Source: Anaeramoeba flamelloides (Eukaryota; Metamonada; Anaeramoebidae). Taken from it: DNA of 64,000 nt. A model generated the notes under the pieces. It did not search any database. It worked only from the letters and a program-made list of their open reading frames with translations, and was not told the origin of the DNA. The translations under genes and the position numbers were made by a program. The first letter of the stretch is position 1; the number at the start of each line of letters is the position of its first letter. The stretch lies in assembly GCA_027625915.1 (NCBI GenBank), contig JANTQA010000051.1, forward strand, positions 5,766,501 to 5,830,500, written 5' to 3'. Shown one piece after another: positions 1-9,806 of the stretch.

Positions 1-346
1 ATTTTCAAATTGGTTTCTTCTTTTTATTGAGTTGTTTCATTTTCCAACTGTTTAATCTCCATAAATAAAAAAACAAAAAATGAAAAAATGAATAATTAAA
101 AATCAAAAATCACCAATAAGTAATTATCTTATTAACAATCAAATTCGATGGTATCTATGATTTGAGAGGTGTGCCCTTTTGTTTGAAAAAGAGTTTAATA
201 TGTTTTTTTACAGTTTATATTAATATCAAAATTTTTTCAAGATGATATTTTTTTGTCCACCAAATTTGATTCTATCAAATAAAAAATTCAAAAATAAAAT
301 TCACATTTCAAAAACTACGCTTAAAAAAATAATTTATTTAAATAAA
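1..346. other. Non-coding left edge
   Basis: AT-rich sequence downstream (3' side) of the minus-strand APC8 gene. I see no frame with coding character and no recognisable RNA. It probably holds the 3' UTR and polyadenylation region of APC8. Confidence 0.5.
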
Positions 347-2077
347 TTAATGTTCAAATTTACTATTAGAAGAAGGCGAAAGTGATAATCTTTTTGAAGT
401 ATTTGATCTAGATTCCGTTTCAATTGCCAAAATTTCTCTATATAATGTTTGTGCTGAGATTTTGGATTTTTGGCTAATTTCAGGGATATCTAACAATTCT
501 TCACATTTCTTTTTCGCCTTGCTAATCTCGTAATTGTTTTTGTAGTATTCTGCAAGGAAGTATAAGGGCTGTATTTTCAAAAGCTCGTCTGATCCGAGCT
601 GTATTATCATCGAAAGGGTTTTTTGCCAATAGAAGGCCGCGGTGTCGATCTCGCCGATGGTCTCAAAGAGGTTCGCCAAATGCTTGAAGGGCAAATAGCC
701 CTTTTGGTCTTTGTTTTGCTCGGCGCGTTGGTAGCATTTGATCGCGTTTTGTATTTGCCCCAAGGATTCGTGGCAGTTGCCGAGGGCGCACCAAAGTCTT
801 GAATCGAAGGGCCGCAATTGCACGGTCTTGTTGAAATAATATAAAGCAAACAGCGGCAATTGGAGCAATTCGTAAACGTGCCCGAGCCCATACCAGGCCC
901 GATAGTCCCTTGGCGCCAGCTCAACCCCGCGTCTATATGCCTGTATTGCAGCACTAAAGTTTTTAAGCTCGATATATTCGTGCCCCATTAAAATCCAAGC
1001 GCTGCTGTTGGACAATTGCAATTTCAAAGTTCTTTGGAAATACGTGATTGCCTTTTCGTGCTCGCCCCTCAACGAAAAATAATTACCAACGATAACACAG
1101 GTCTGTGGGCGATATTTGGCAAACTGTAAGCAGTTGTGTGCAAGGTGTGACAATTCTGCCTTTTTCCGATTGACAAACAAAATGTTGCTATAAACATCCA
1201 TTCCCTCCAAAGATAGGGGATCGATTTTATGTAACTTTTTATACAATTCCTCTGCCGTGTCAAAATCTCCTGACAGATAAGACGCCCTTGCCTGTAGAGA
1301 CAAAATGTTTGTACCAAAATTAAATTTGCCATTCAGTTTGTTACATAACTCGAAGACCTTTTCATATTTGGAGTGCCCGACTAAAAAATAACATAAAAAC
1401 ATTTTGTACATAAAGTTATTCGGAATCTCTTCTCCAAAGTTTAATAATGACAACTCACGGGGGGTCTCTAACAAGTCAGACAATTCTAACCAACACGACC
1501 AATTATATGGAAACTTGTTAATACTTTTTGTTAATGATTGAATGGCTTGAGTGGTTTTTTCGAGCCCAACAAGAACAAGCGCATAGATGTATTCACAAAA
1601 GGGATCAAGGACTTTGTTCGTCTCCTTTTGGTAATTTGTAATTAATGTGTATAATGGCAAAAGCTCTTTGTTTTTATATTTGCCCAAGGTCCCCAACAGG
1701 TTGCCCTCTTGCTGGATCCTTTCGTCCCTTTGCTGCTCCCCAAGTATATATCTTGAATAGCAATGGAGGAAAAAGCTTTTTTTTGTCGTCTTCCCTTCCA
1801 GTAATTGAGAACATCTTTTGTATTCTTTTAATTGAAACAAATTCCTTGCCAATTGGAAGGTTGGATCAAGATCTTCTCCTGTTAATTGAATAGTTATCGT
1901 TTCTTCTTGTCCCAAAGCTTGATCTTTTTCGTTTTTCTTTTCTTGTTCTTTTACTTTTTTGTTTTGGTTTTGCTTTTGAAAAACGCTCTGGATTTGTTTC
2001 GAGAGCCACTTTGATGAGACATACAAACACCTCTCATTTAATTCACGTATTGCTAAAAATGCTGTTTTTTTATCCAT
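347..2077 (-). CDS. CDC23: APC8/CDC23, TPR subunit of the anaphase-promoting complex
   Basis: Single-exon, 576-residue protein. The N-terminal segment (AIRELNERCLYVSSKWLSKQ) resembles the CDC23 N-terminus (the 'NERGL...AAKW' type). The motif KSFFLHCYSRYILGEQQRD, near residue 105, matches the 'YFLRMYSRYLAGE' signature of CDC23. At least seven TPR-like helical pairs follow, from about residue 160 to 500 (for example YRAWYGLGHVYELLQLPLFALYYF). APC8 is a scaffold TPR subunit of the APC/C, which ubiquitinates cyclins and securin in mitosis; that role is family knowledge. Its length is close to metazoan CDC23 (about 590). The ATG lies just after a T-rich leader on its own strand. Residues 40-65 form a charged Lys/Glu/Gln insertion, and the C-terminus is Ser/Asn-rich. 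The stretch coding roughly residues 375-490 is much GC-richer than the rest. APC6 or APC3 is less likely because the N-terminal signature is specific to CDC23. Confidence 0.9.
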   Translation of the reverse strand: MDKKTAFLAIRELNERCLYVSSKWLSKQIQSVFQKQNQNKKVKEQEKKNEKDQALGQEETITIQLTGEDLDPTFQLARNLFQLKEYKRCSQLLEGKTTKKSFFLHCYSRYILGEQQRDERIQQEGNLLGTLGKYKNKELLPLYTLITNYQKETNKVLDPFCEYIYALVLVGLEKTTQAIQSLTKSINKFPYNWSCWLELSDLLETPRELSLLNFGEEIPNNFMYKMFLCYFLVGHSKYEKVFELCNKLNGKFNFGTNILSLQARASYLSGDFDTAEELYKKLHKIDPLSLEGMDVYSNILFVNRKKAELSHLAHNCLQFAKYRPQTCVIVGNYFSLRGEHEKAITYFQRTLKLQLSNSSAWILMGHEYIELKNFSAAIQAYRRGVELAPRDYRAWYGLGHVYELLQLPLFALYYFNKTVQLRPFDSRLWCALGNCHESLGQIQNAIKCYQRAEQNKDQKGYLPFKHLANLFETIGEIDTAAFYWQKTLSMIIQLGSDELLKIQPLYFLAEYYKNNYEISKAKKKCEELLDIPEISQKSKISAQTLYREILAIETESRSNTSKRLSLSPSSNSKFEH

Positions 2078-3524
2078 TTTATTCTAAATCGAATGTGTTT
2101 GTTTCCTGTTTAAAAAAATGTTAAAAAAAATGTTACTTTTTTGAAATTTTTTTCTTTAATTAATAACGAATAGTCCTTAAGTTTTTTTTGAGTCCATTTC
2201 TGTTATTACTTTTATGAATTACTAGAGTTTGTTTTGATACTCAATATGATGTTATTTTTCATCGTTCAAACGAATTAAATTTCTGACAAAATACAAATTA
2301 CAGTTGTTAAAATAACCTGTTTAGACTTTATTAATTAGTTGTAAAAATTAAAAGTAGTCTGATATTTTTCTCTAAGGTTGACACAGTAAATGATCAAATC
2401 AATGGACAAGTTATAACAGTAATCAAATCATAATCTTAGTTATTAAAAGTATAGTGATCAAAATAATTATGTGTCAAAATACTCTCATCCAAATTTGAAA
2501 AAAATGTACTTTTTTTCTTCTTGTTTCAATGAAAAATCCAATTCACGACTCAATAGTATACCTAAGTTAAAATCAATTTTGAAAGTACACTCCCTGATTT
2601 TTTTAGTAAAATCAGAAAAATAAGAGCGATTTGTTGAAATTATACTTAATATTCTCATTTTTTTTGATTATTCGAATTTATTGATGATAAAGAAATTTTC
2701 AAAATTAACTCTATTTTTTTGAGATAAATTTTCCAATTTGATCCTTCATTTTATGAATTTCTTTTTTAATAATAGAACATTAAGAAACTAATTCCATTTT
2801 TATTTTATTGTTGGTTTCTTTTGTAAGGTTGGTGTAAAGATCTTCAATAAAAAAAAGCACAATTGTAATTTGAAACACAGATTAAACTTTTCTAAATGAT
2901 TCTTTTGATAACCGAACTATTAAAAAGAAATTCTTAATTGTAAGATTAAGTGTAAATATTCTCATTAAGGGGGTAGCTACACCATAACACATGATAAAAA
3001 TATGAGAGAGATGAGAAAAGAGTATTTTATATTGGTGTCTTGTGATCTTATATTCTCTAAAAAAATTTTTAAAAAATTACTTGATATTATTTTTTTTAGT
3101 AATTTCAAATAATAAAAAAAAAAAGTAAAGAATTGATAAAAATGGTTAGATTTTTTTTTTTTAATAAATAGTTTTTATTGGGAGAAGAGATTTTAAATTC
3201 TTAGAATAAAAATAATCGCAATATTGTTCTTTTAAATTTGATTAAATATAATTAAATTTACTTCTCCAATTCCACCAAATCCAAGTGTTTAAAATCCTAA
3301 CAAGTAATTTGTTTGATAATTCATATTTTTTTGGAATCCTTTTAGCTATTAAAGTCACATTTATGTTTCCTTTTTATGATTCTCTCAATTGTAATGTTAT
3401 TGTTCTTTTTAAACCAAATCCATTTCTCCCAAATATCACTGATAAAAAAATCTTTCTTATTACTTTTTTTGTCATGATTAAAAAAATTCAAAAATGATGA
3501 AAAAATAAAAAATGAAAAAATTAA

Positions 3525-3622
3525 ATGTCACAATAGAATGTTGAGATAAGGATAAAAGATAAGTCATTCAACATTCAAAACAGTATTTTAAGCAATTAAA
3601 CTCAACATTCTATTGTGGCAAT
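3525..3622. repeat. ~100-bp inverted-repeat MITE
   Basis: The ends are ~20-nt inverted repeats: CACAATAGAATGTTGAG on the left and CTCAACATTCTATTGTG on the right, flanking ~54 bp. A single matching end (CAGCATTCTATTGTGG) occurs alone near 18300, so the sequence looks dispersed rather than unique. It encodes nothing and is probably a non-autonomous DNA transposon. Confidence 0.65.
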
Positions 3623-3782
3623 ATCTTTGAGACTTTGAAAAAAAAATTTAAAAAATCTAATTCATGAAGTAGTTTAAATAATAACAATCAATGAGGTACA
3701 ACCAGAGTAAAAAATGTTATTTTCTGATCCTCTTCAAAATTGCAAAAAAGTGAAAAATTTTTCTTTACCATGGTTACTCCCT

Positions 3783-4583
3783 TAAGGATGGTCGTTTGAA
3801 ATGAATTCTTCAGATACAACATAAATGCTATTATTTCTTTTTGGCTAGAACTCTAAGGATCTTTTATCCAAATATTAAAAAAATTGTTTTTACAAAAAAT
3901 GGATTTTTTTAGGAGTTTTATTAGTTTTTATTTTTTGTTCCAAAGTGGTTTTGAAAACCCATATTTTTAACTTGTAAACATTAAAAAAATCAAATCATGT
4001 TTTTTTTTTTTCAGACTTGGGTATTCGAAGATATAAAGACACATATGTATAATCTTGTTCTGATTTAAATTGGGTTTTGGGAGTTTAGATCCATGAACGA
4101 ATAGATATATTTCAAAAATATAAAATGTTTTTGTTTCAAATCTTCTCCTAATCCACATTTGTGAGATACAATAATTTTCTTATAAAAATTTAAAAAATAA
4201 TCTTTTTCTTTTCTTTTTTTTTTTCAAAAAATTTTTTTTTATCTTTCGATATCTTCATATATCTTTAAATATATATTGATTTAAATTAATATATTTCTTG
4301 TTTTATATGGTGTTTTCATCCTATTTATATTCTTTCTTTTCTTTCTACTGTTTCCAATATTTTTTGAATGATTTATATTTATATAATTCGTTAAAGTAAA
4401 AAGTATGGGTTTTCAAAACCACTTTGGAATAAAATATAAAAACTAAAAAAACTCCGAAAAATACTATCATTTGAAAAAAAAATTTATTTAAATCTTTGGA
4501 TAAAAGATCGTTAGAGTCTTAACCAAAATGGAAGAATAATATTTATGAAGTATCTGAAGAATTCATTTCAAACATCCATTCTG
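3783..4583. repeat. Large foldback element with ~190-nt arms
   Basis: The left arm (about 3783-3972) and right arm (about 4391-4583) are imperfect reverse complements over ~190 nt. Shared blocks include TTTGAAATGAATTCTTCAGA, GATCTTTTATCCAAA and CCAAAGTGGTTTTGAAAACC. The arms carry substitutions and small indels, so the insertion is not recent. The ~420-bp centre is AT-rich; a 63-residue minus-strand frame in it shows no family resemblance. A foldback or MITE-like DNA element is the simplest reading. Confidence 0.75.
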
Positions 4584-5994
4584 AAATCGAGTCAATTTGA
4601 GAAACAATTTTTATTAACAAAAAAAATATTTCAATAATTTTATTTTAAAAAAGAATTCTTAAATCGTTGAAATAATTGATTTCCTTGTTTAAAAGATATT
4701 CACCAGATTTAAAATACTTTTAAAATAGAATAAAATAAATCTTAAATGTAAAGAAAAAATTATCTTAATATTTTGCTATAAAATTTATTAAAAATCAATA
4801 TTAATAGAACCTGGAAAATTGAATTTTTAGACTTAAGTTTAAAAAGATCTATAAAAATAATTTTTGAGTCAAAGAACTCTTATAAGTCAATAGTGTTTAT
4901 TTGTTGTTAATTTATTGAAAAGTGAAAAATTAGTTGGTAATTAAAAAATTTATAAAATATTTACGATAGTATTTTTGAAGGAGAAAAATTGTATGGGATA
5001 AAACTTTTAATTTCTTATTCATTTTTTTCTTTTATAATATGAGTGTTTCCAGAAATAACTTTTAATATTTGATCTCTATTTATTTACTTGGTCCTTTTTT
5101 ATTGGATCTTATTGAGTCAAGGAAGAATCCGCAAAGAAAATCAGATTTCAAAAGGGAAAAAAAGATAATCAGGTGAAATATTATAGAATTTACCTTTCGA
5201 ATATAAAGATATTATTGTATTTTTCAAGTCAATAAAATATAATTGTCTCAAATCTCTTGAACAAAGTTCTAAATTAAGACTTTAAAAAGATCACTACCAA
5301 AAGGTTTGTGGAGATCTAAAGTTTTAACTTCCCAATAATTCAAAAAAATATTAGAGCACTTTAAAATGAAAATTGTCACTTCTTAATTGGAGCACTTCAG
5401 TTGTAAAAATAATGGTAGATCCCCAATAACAAATTGCCAATTTAAAAATTAGAAAGAGTGTCAAACGAATGTAAAATCTACAATCAAAAAAGTAATACTT
5501 TTAAAAAAATATTTTTTTTTTCAATATGTTTGTTGTTCGGATAACTTAAATCTCCTAAATTCACTTAATAAATTATTGTGAGAAATTAAGTTGTGATGAT
5601 TTTGGAAACTATTGAATATTACACTTCAAATCAAATTGTTTGGTTTATTTTTTTTCCTCTTTTTTATGTTTTTGTAAAAAACAAATTTATACTGATTTAT
5701 TTTTTTATCTTTTAGAAGATCTTGATCTTTTTGGTACAATTAATTTATCCTTTTTCTTCTCTTTTCACCACCAGCTAAAAAACTTTTAAAATTAAAAAGA
5801 TAGAAATTGAAAAAATGACAAAGTTTTATTACGTGATCCTTTTCAAATGAAAAGCAAATTCAGAAAAAATAAAAAAAAAAAATCAAAAGAAGATTAAATG
5901 GCTTTATTTGTTGTATGATGTTTAAAATCCAAATTAATCTGAAAAAAACTTGGAGGGAATATTTTTTCAGGGTGCTGTAATCAAATTTTTGAAG

Positions 5995-6171
5995 TTAATC
6001 GTTTTGTGAGCCAGCACTAGATGCTTTACTTGTCTGTGAATCTTGTGAAGAACTTAAATCATCTTCGCTTAGAAGATCACTAAAGCTACCAGAGTCCGAA
6101 CTTAAATCGTAATTAGATTGTTTTAAAGGTTTGTGACCATTTTTGGTTCCTGAAGGACAAATACAACCCAT
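5995..6171 (-). CDS. 58-residue peptide with N-terminal acylation signature
   Basis: A complete minus-strand frame, ATG to TAA, beginning MGCICPSGTK and ending SSAGSQND. Gly2 followed by Cys3 and Cys5 is the classic arrangement for N-myristoylation plus palmitoylation. If so modified, the peptide would sit on the cytosolic face of a membrane. The remainder is hydrophilic: a basic stretch (GHKPLKQ, residues 12-18) and then a Ser/Asp/Gln-rich acidic tail (residues 20-58) with several casein-kinase-2-type Ser-x-x-Asp/Glu sites. Coding support comes from the higher local GC, mixed codon use and absence of homopolymers compared with the flanks. I do not recognise the family. The N-terminus superficially recalls LAMTOR1-type lipidated adaptors, but length and sequence do not support that assignment. 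It could also be the 5' exon of a longer transcript. Confidence 0.6.
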   Translation of the reverse strand: MGCICPSGTKNGHKPLKQSNYDLSSDSGSFSDLLSEDDLSSSQDSQTSKASSAGSQND

Positions 6172-7557
6172 TTTTTTGAATTGAATAATTAAATGAAAGG
6201 TGATAAAAAGAAAAAAAAATGAAACAAAAAAGCAAATTTGAAATATTACTAATCAAGAATAGGAATAAAACGAGAAATTTACAACTTTTGATCATCTTTT
6301 ATTACATTTCTCCAAACCCTTCATAAAATGTTACCAGAATTTTATATTGTAGATTTTCACTTTGAACAATTTAAAAACAAATTAAAGGTTTTTGAAATAC
6401 TACCTGAGTTTTACAATAACAATTTCGAAATCTTTTTACTGTTCTCGATAAATTTCTATTCTTTTAAAGAGCAGTTTATTTAAAATGAACATGGTTCTGG
6501 TTTATGTGGTTGTTTGTGACAAACATTTAAAAAATAGTTCATAAAATAAATATAAAAAAAAATATCTTTAAGGACTACTTTCACAACTCTCAAGAAGTTT
6601 AGTCGTTGTGGTATTTTACATTAATTTCTATTTAGAAATTTTTGTTATTATGTTATTATTTAACTTTGAAAGTCGGATATTTTTTGATCCAATTTCTTCA
6701 GATTGAAAATTCTTTTTGAGATCTATAAATGAATATTTTTGCAAAAAAAATGGCTTGAAGGCACTAGTAAGTTAAAGTTCAAATATTAAAAAATTTCAAA
6801 CTTGTAAACACAACTCTAAAAAATATTTAGAACAGCTTGAGAAATTCTTTTTTGTATTTCGATTTGAAATTGATATTAGGAAGCCAATATAATATTTACT
6901 TTTGTTTCTTTTGGGTTTATTGGATCATTAAATATATACTTTCTAGAAAAAAGAACCCCCACATTTTAATTTGAAACATGGGTATTCTGTGTCTTTACGG
7001 ATTATTTAAAAAACAATAATTTGACTTTTATTTCACTTTTTTTATGTATTAAATGTTTTGATTATGTTTTCCATTTTTATCGAAAAGTATACAAATAAAC
7101 AAACAAAATTTAAATAATAAATATTTAGATCTTGTATATCATACTACTTTTATCCATTTTTATTGTTTTTTGAATAAATTTTTTTATTATTAGAATATGA
7201 ACCTAAATATTGTTATTTTTTTTTTAAATAAACTTTTTTTGGAATTTTTATCGAAAAAGTCGAAAATTTCCTGTTTACATTTTAAATTATGTTTTCCTTT
7301 TTAAAATTTATTCTATTTGTAAATTGAAAGATAAAAATAAGATGAATATTAATACTGATTTAATAAATGTCCTATTATATAAGTAAGATTTCAAAATTAG
7401 GGGAAATCTTTTTTATTATTCCTATGTTTTTTTTTCAATTGTCTTTCAAAAAATAAAAATGATTTCACTATATTTTTCTTTTATTAATCAATATTGGTTA
7501 TTATCTCTCAGTTCCCTGTGGTTTTTCACAAAATAAACTATCTTTCATAATAATTGG

Positions 7558-7745
7558 CACATTAAAAATTAAAATTTTAAATAAAAATATTTTTAATAAT
7601 TGAAGTTATCTATTATAATATAAAAATTTAGATTTTAATATTCAATACTATACTCAAGAGATATTTATTTTTGGTCTAAAAATAAAAGATAAAAAAAATA
7701 AAAAAAAAATGTTAAAGAAAATTGGGCCATTTATTTTGAAAGAAG
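7558..7745. repeat. Dispersed repeat, copy 1 (pair with 59000-59170)
   Basis: This segment aligns by eye to 59000-59170 in the same orientation. Shared blocks include TTATCTATTATAATA, the TATACTCAAGAGA box, a TATTTTTTGTCT-like tract and a run into AAAATTGGG. Divergence is high. The function or source element is unknown. Confidence 0.5.
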
Positions 7746-8500
7746 CATTACATAAAAAATTGAAAATTTAAAAAAGTAAAAAAATCCATTTATCGGTTCT
7801 CCTTCCATTTGAATAACTAAATCTAATCTCTTTTTCAGATTTGAAACCAAATTGTTCATTAATTCATATGTTACTTCTTTACAATTTTTCATTTTCATTT
7901 TCGATTTTAACAAAACACGGCTGAAAAAATAAAAAAGAGAAAAAATGATTTATTTGCAAACTTTTCATTGTGAGAGGAAAAAATTCAAAAAAATACAAAA
8001 GAAATTCATTATTCTAATGTAAGATGGGCCATTTATTATGAAATTTAGTTTACATTATTATTCAAAAAAATAAAAAACAATTAAACAAACTTTTTTCTGA
8101 TGAAAAATCTTCCATTATTTTCAAAAAAAAGTCAATATTTCGATATATACTAATCCAAATATTTCCAAAAAATGAAAAAATGGAATTATAATCCTTTTTT
8201 TATACAGCTTCGTATACTAAAATTCAATGAAAAATAAATAACTGGCTGAGGATCATAAACAATTATTAAAAAAATGAAATACAGTTATAAGTTTTCCATT
8301 CTCTTAGAAAATTTTTACAAGAAAATACCTAAATTTTTAAAAATCTTTTTTAATGATCAAAAAGAAAAAAATAATCAATCAATTTTCACACAGAAAAAAT
8401 ATCAGAAAAATTGAAAACAAAATATTTTCATATCCGTAAATGAAATTTATTTCTTTCTCAAGAAAGAAATTGAATTATTATGTAAACTATTTTTCATTCA

Positions 8501-9150
8501 AAGGTTCCCAGTTGTAATGGTGTAATACATGTGTTTAAAGGGTTTGCATAGATATTAGAAGAAAAATTTTATTTTGGAAATTTTCCATAATGAAATCATT
8601 TTTTCACATTTCTATACATTTTTGTTTTTTTTTTTCGTTTTTTTTTTTTAAACCTCATTCAGTTGCAAAAAAATTTTTTATTGCAAGATCAATAGTCACT
8701 TGGTAAAAACGTTTTATTCTAAGGTTATTGAAACCATGTAAAGATTGTTGAGAAATCATATTGATTTCTATTGCAATTCTATTCGATCTTTGATCTTGAT
8801 ATTTGATTAATAAATGTTACAAATTTTCACTTCATTTTCATTTACTTTTTCAAATAGAGACCACAAATACCAACCTAATTCATTTGGGGGCTTGATTTCT
8901 AAAATAAAAGTATGGAAAATGAAGTGAAAAATGTTTCATATTTATTATTTAAATACCAGTAGAAGTTCAAAACGAACATCGTTGTTTTTCTCAATAGGGC
9001 CCTAAGAATTTGAGTTTTTCAATTTTTAAGAAAATATATTGATTAATTAGTTTTATTTCAGACATATATCAACAATTCTTTGATGTGTATTATTCTGGTT
9101 ATTTATTATTTGTTCTTCAAAGGTCAATTATATAAAATAATTGATATTTG
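8501..9150. repeat. Dispersed repeat, copy 1 (pair with 18749-19215)
   Basis: Diverged copy, in the same orientation, of the sequence at 18749-19215. Shared blocks are CCCAGTTGTAATG, ATATTAGAAGAAAAA, TTGCAAGAT followed by AGTCACTT/AATCACTT, TTGAGAAATCATAT, GAAGTTCAAAA and TTTTTAAGAAAATATATTGAT. This copy is longer because a MITE (8795-8959) is inserted in it. No coding frame persists in either copy, so this is an unclassified repeat or a duplicated non-coding segment. Confidence 0.7.
8795..8959. mobile_element. MITE (TACTGG family), degenerate copy in a repeat
   Basis: The right end reads AAATACCAGTA and the subterminal block (GAAAATGAAGTGAAAAAT) matches the intact-looking element at 53919-54100. 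The left end is decayed (GATATTTGATTAATAA). The paralogous repeat at 18749-19215 lacks this block exactly where its flanks rejoin (before GAAGTTCAAAA), which serves as an empty-site control. Confidence 0.65.
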
Positions 9151-9806
9151 AAAAGAACGTTGGGCCCCTTTGACTGAAACAGAGTTTATAACAAATTTAT
9201 TATTCATAAAAATTTTGGATTTAAAAATACTTTTATGAGCATTGGGTTTAAATAAGAAAATTGTATTAAAATTCCACTTATTTTTTTGGAAATAGCTTTC
9301 GTCTTGGAAATATTATTAAATAGGTGTTAAGATTTGAAATTATTTCTTAATTAAGTAATTGAATAACTCTCTTTACTTAAATAAAAAATTTTCTTTATTG
9401 TAAATATGCTAATAAATTTTTATCAATTTTACACATTATTCAAAATAATAATAATAATAAAAAGCAAATCATAAAGTAAAAAAAATCATTTTTTTTTTAT
9501 TATCCAGTTGTTTTGAAAATGAAAAACAAACAAAAAAAAAAGACCAATAAATGATAATAATTAGGTTATAATATTAATAATTAATTTAAAAATGTTATTC
9601 TAAAAAATTTATAAAAAAACCTTTTTTGAAGGGGTTCTAAAAACAAACAAAAAAAACAATAAATATTAAAAATATATTTAAGATTTTGTACAGTTTACAA
9701 TCTACTTTTCAAAACTTTTTTTTGTCACACAATTTCTCAAAGATGACTGTAATTAAATTGAAAGAAAAAAAATATTTGAATCAAATCAACAATAAATGCT
9801 CTTTAT

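Larger units (their letters stand above)
2078..5994. other. Intergenic region with foldback repeats
   Basis: About 3.9 kb of AT-rich DNA between APC8 and the short minus-strand peptide gene. It contains a ~100-bp inverted-repeat element (3525-3622) and a ~800-bp foldback (3783-4583), listed separately. Elsewhere I see only A/T homopolymers and short chance frames. Confidence 0.6.
6172..9806. other. Intergenic region with dispersed repeats
   Basis: About 3.6 kb, AT-rich, upstream of the short peptide gene and downstream of the alpha-kinase-like gene (both minus strand). It holds repeat copies at 7558-7745 and 8501-9150, the latter interrupted by a MITE. Two short motifs (GGGCCATTTATT near 7724 and 8027) recur. 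No further gene is supported. Confidence 0.55.

Noticed and set aside
607-954. 115-residue minus-strand frame inside APC8
   Set aside because: It overlaps the GC-rich part of APC8 in another frame on the same strand; APC8 similarity runs straight through the region.
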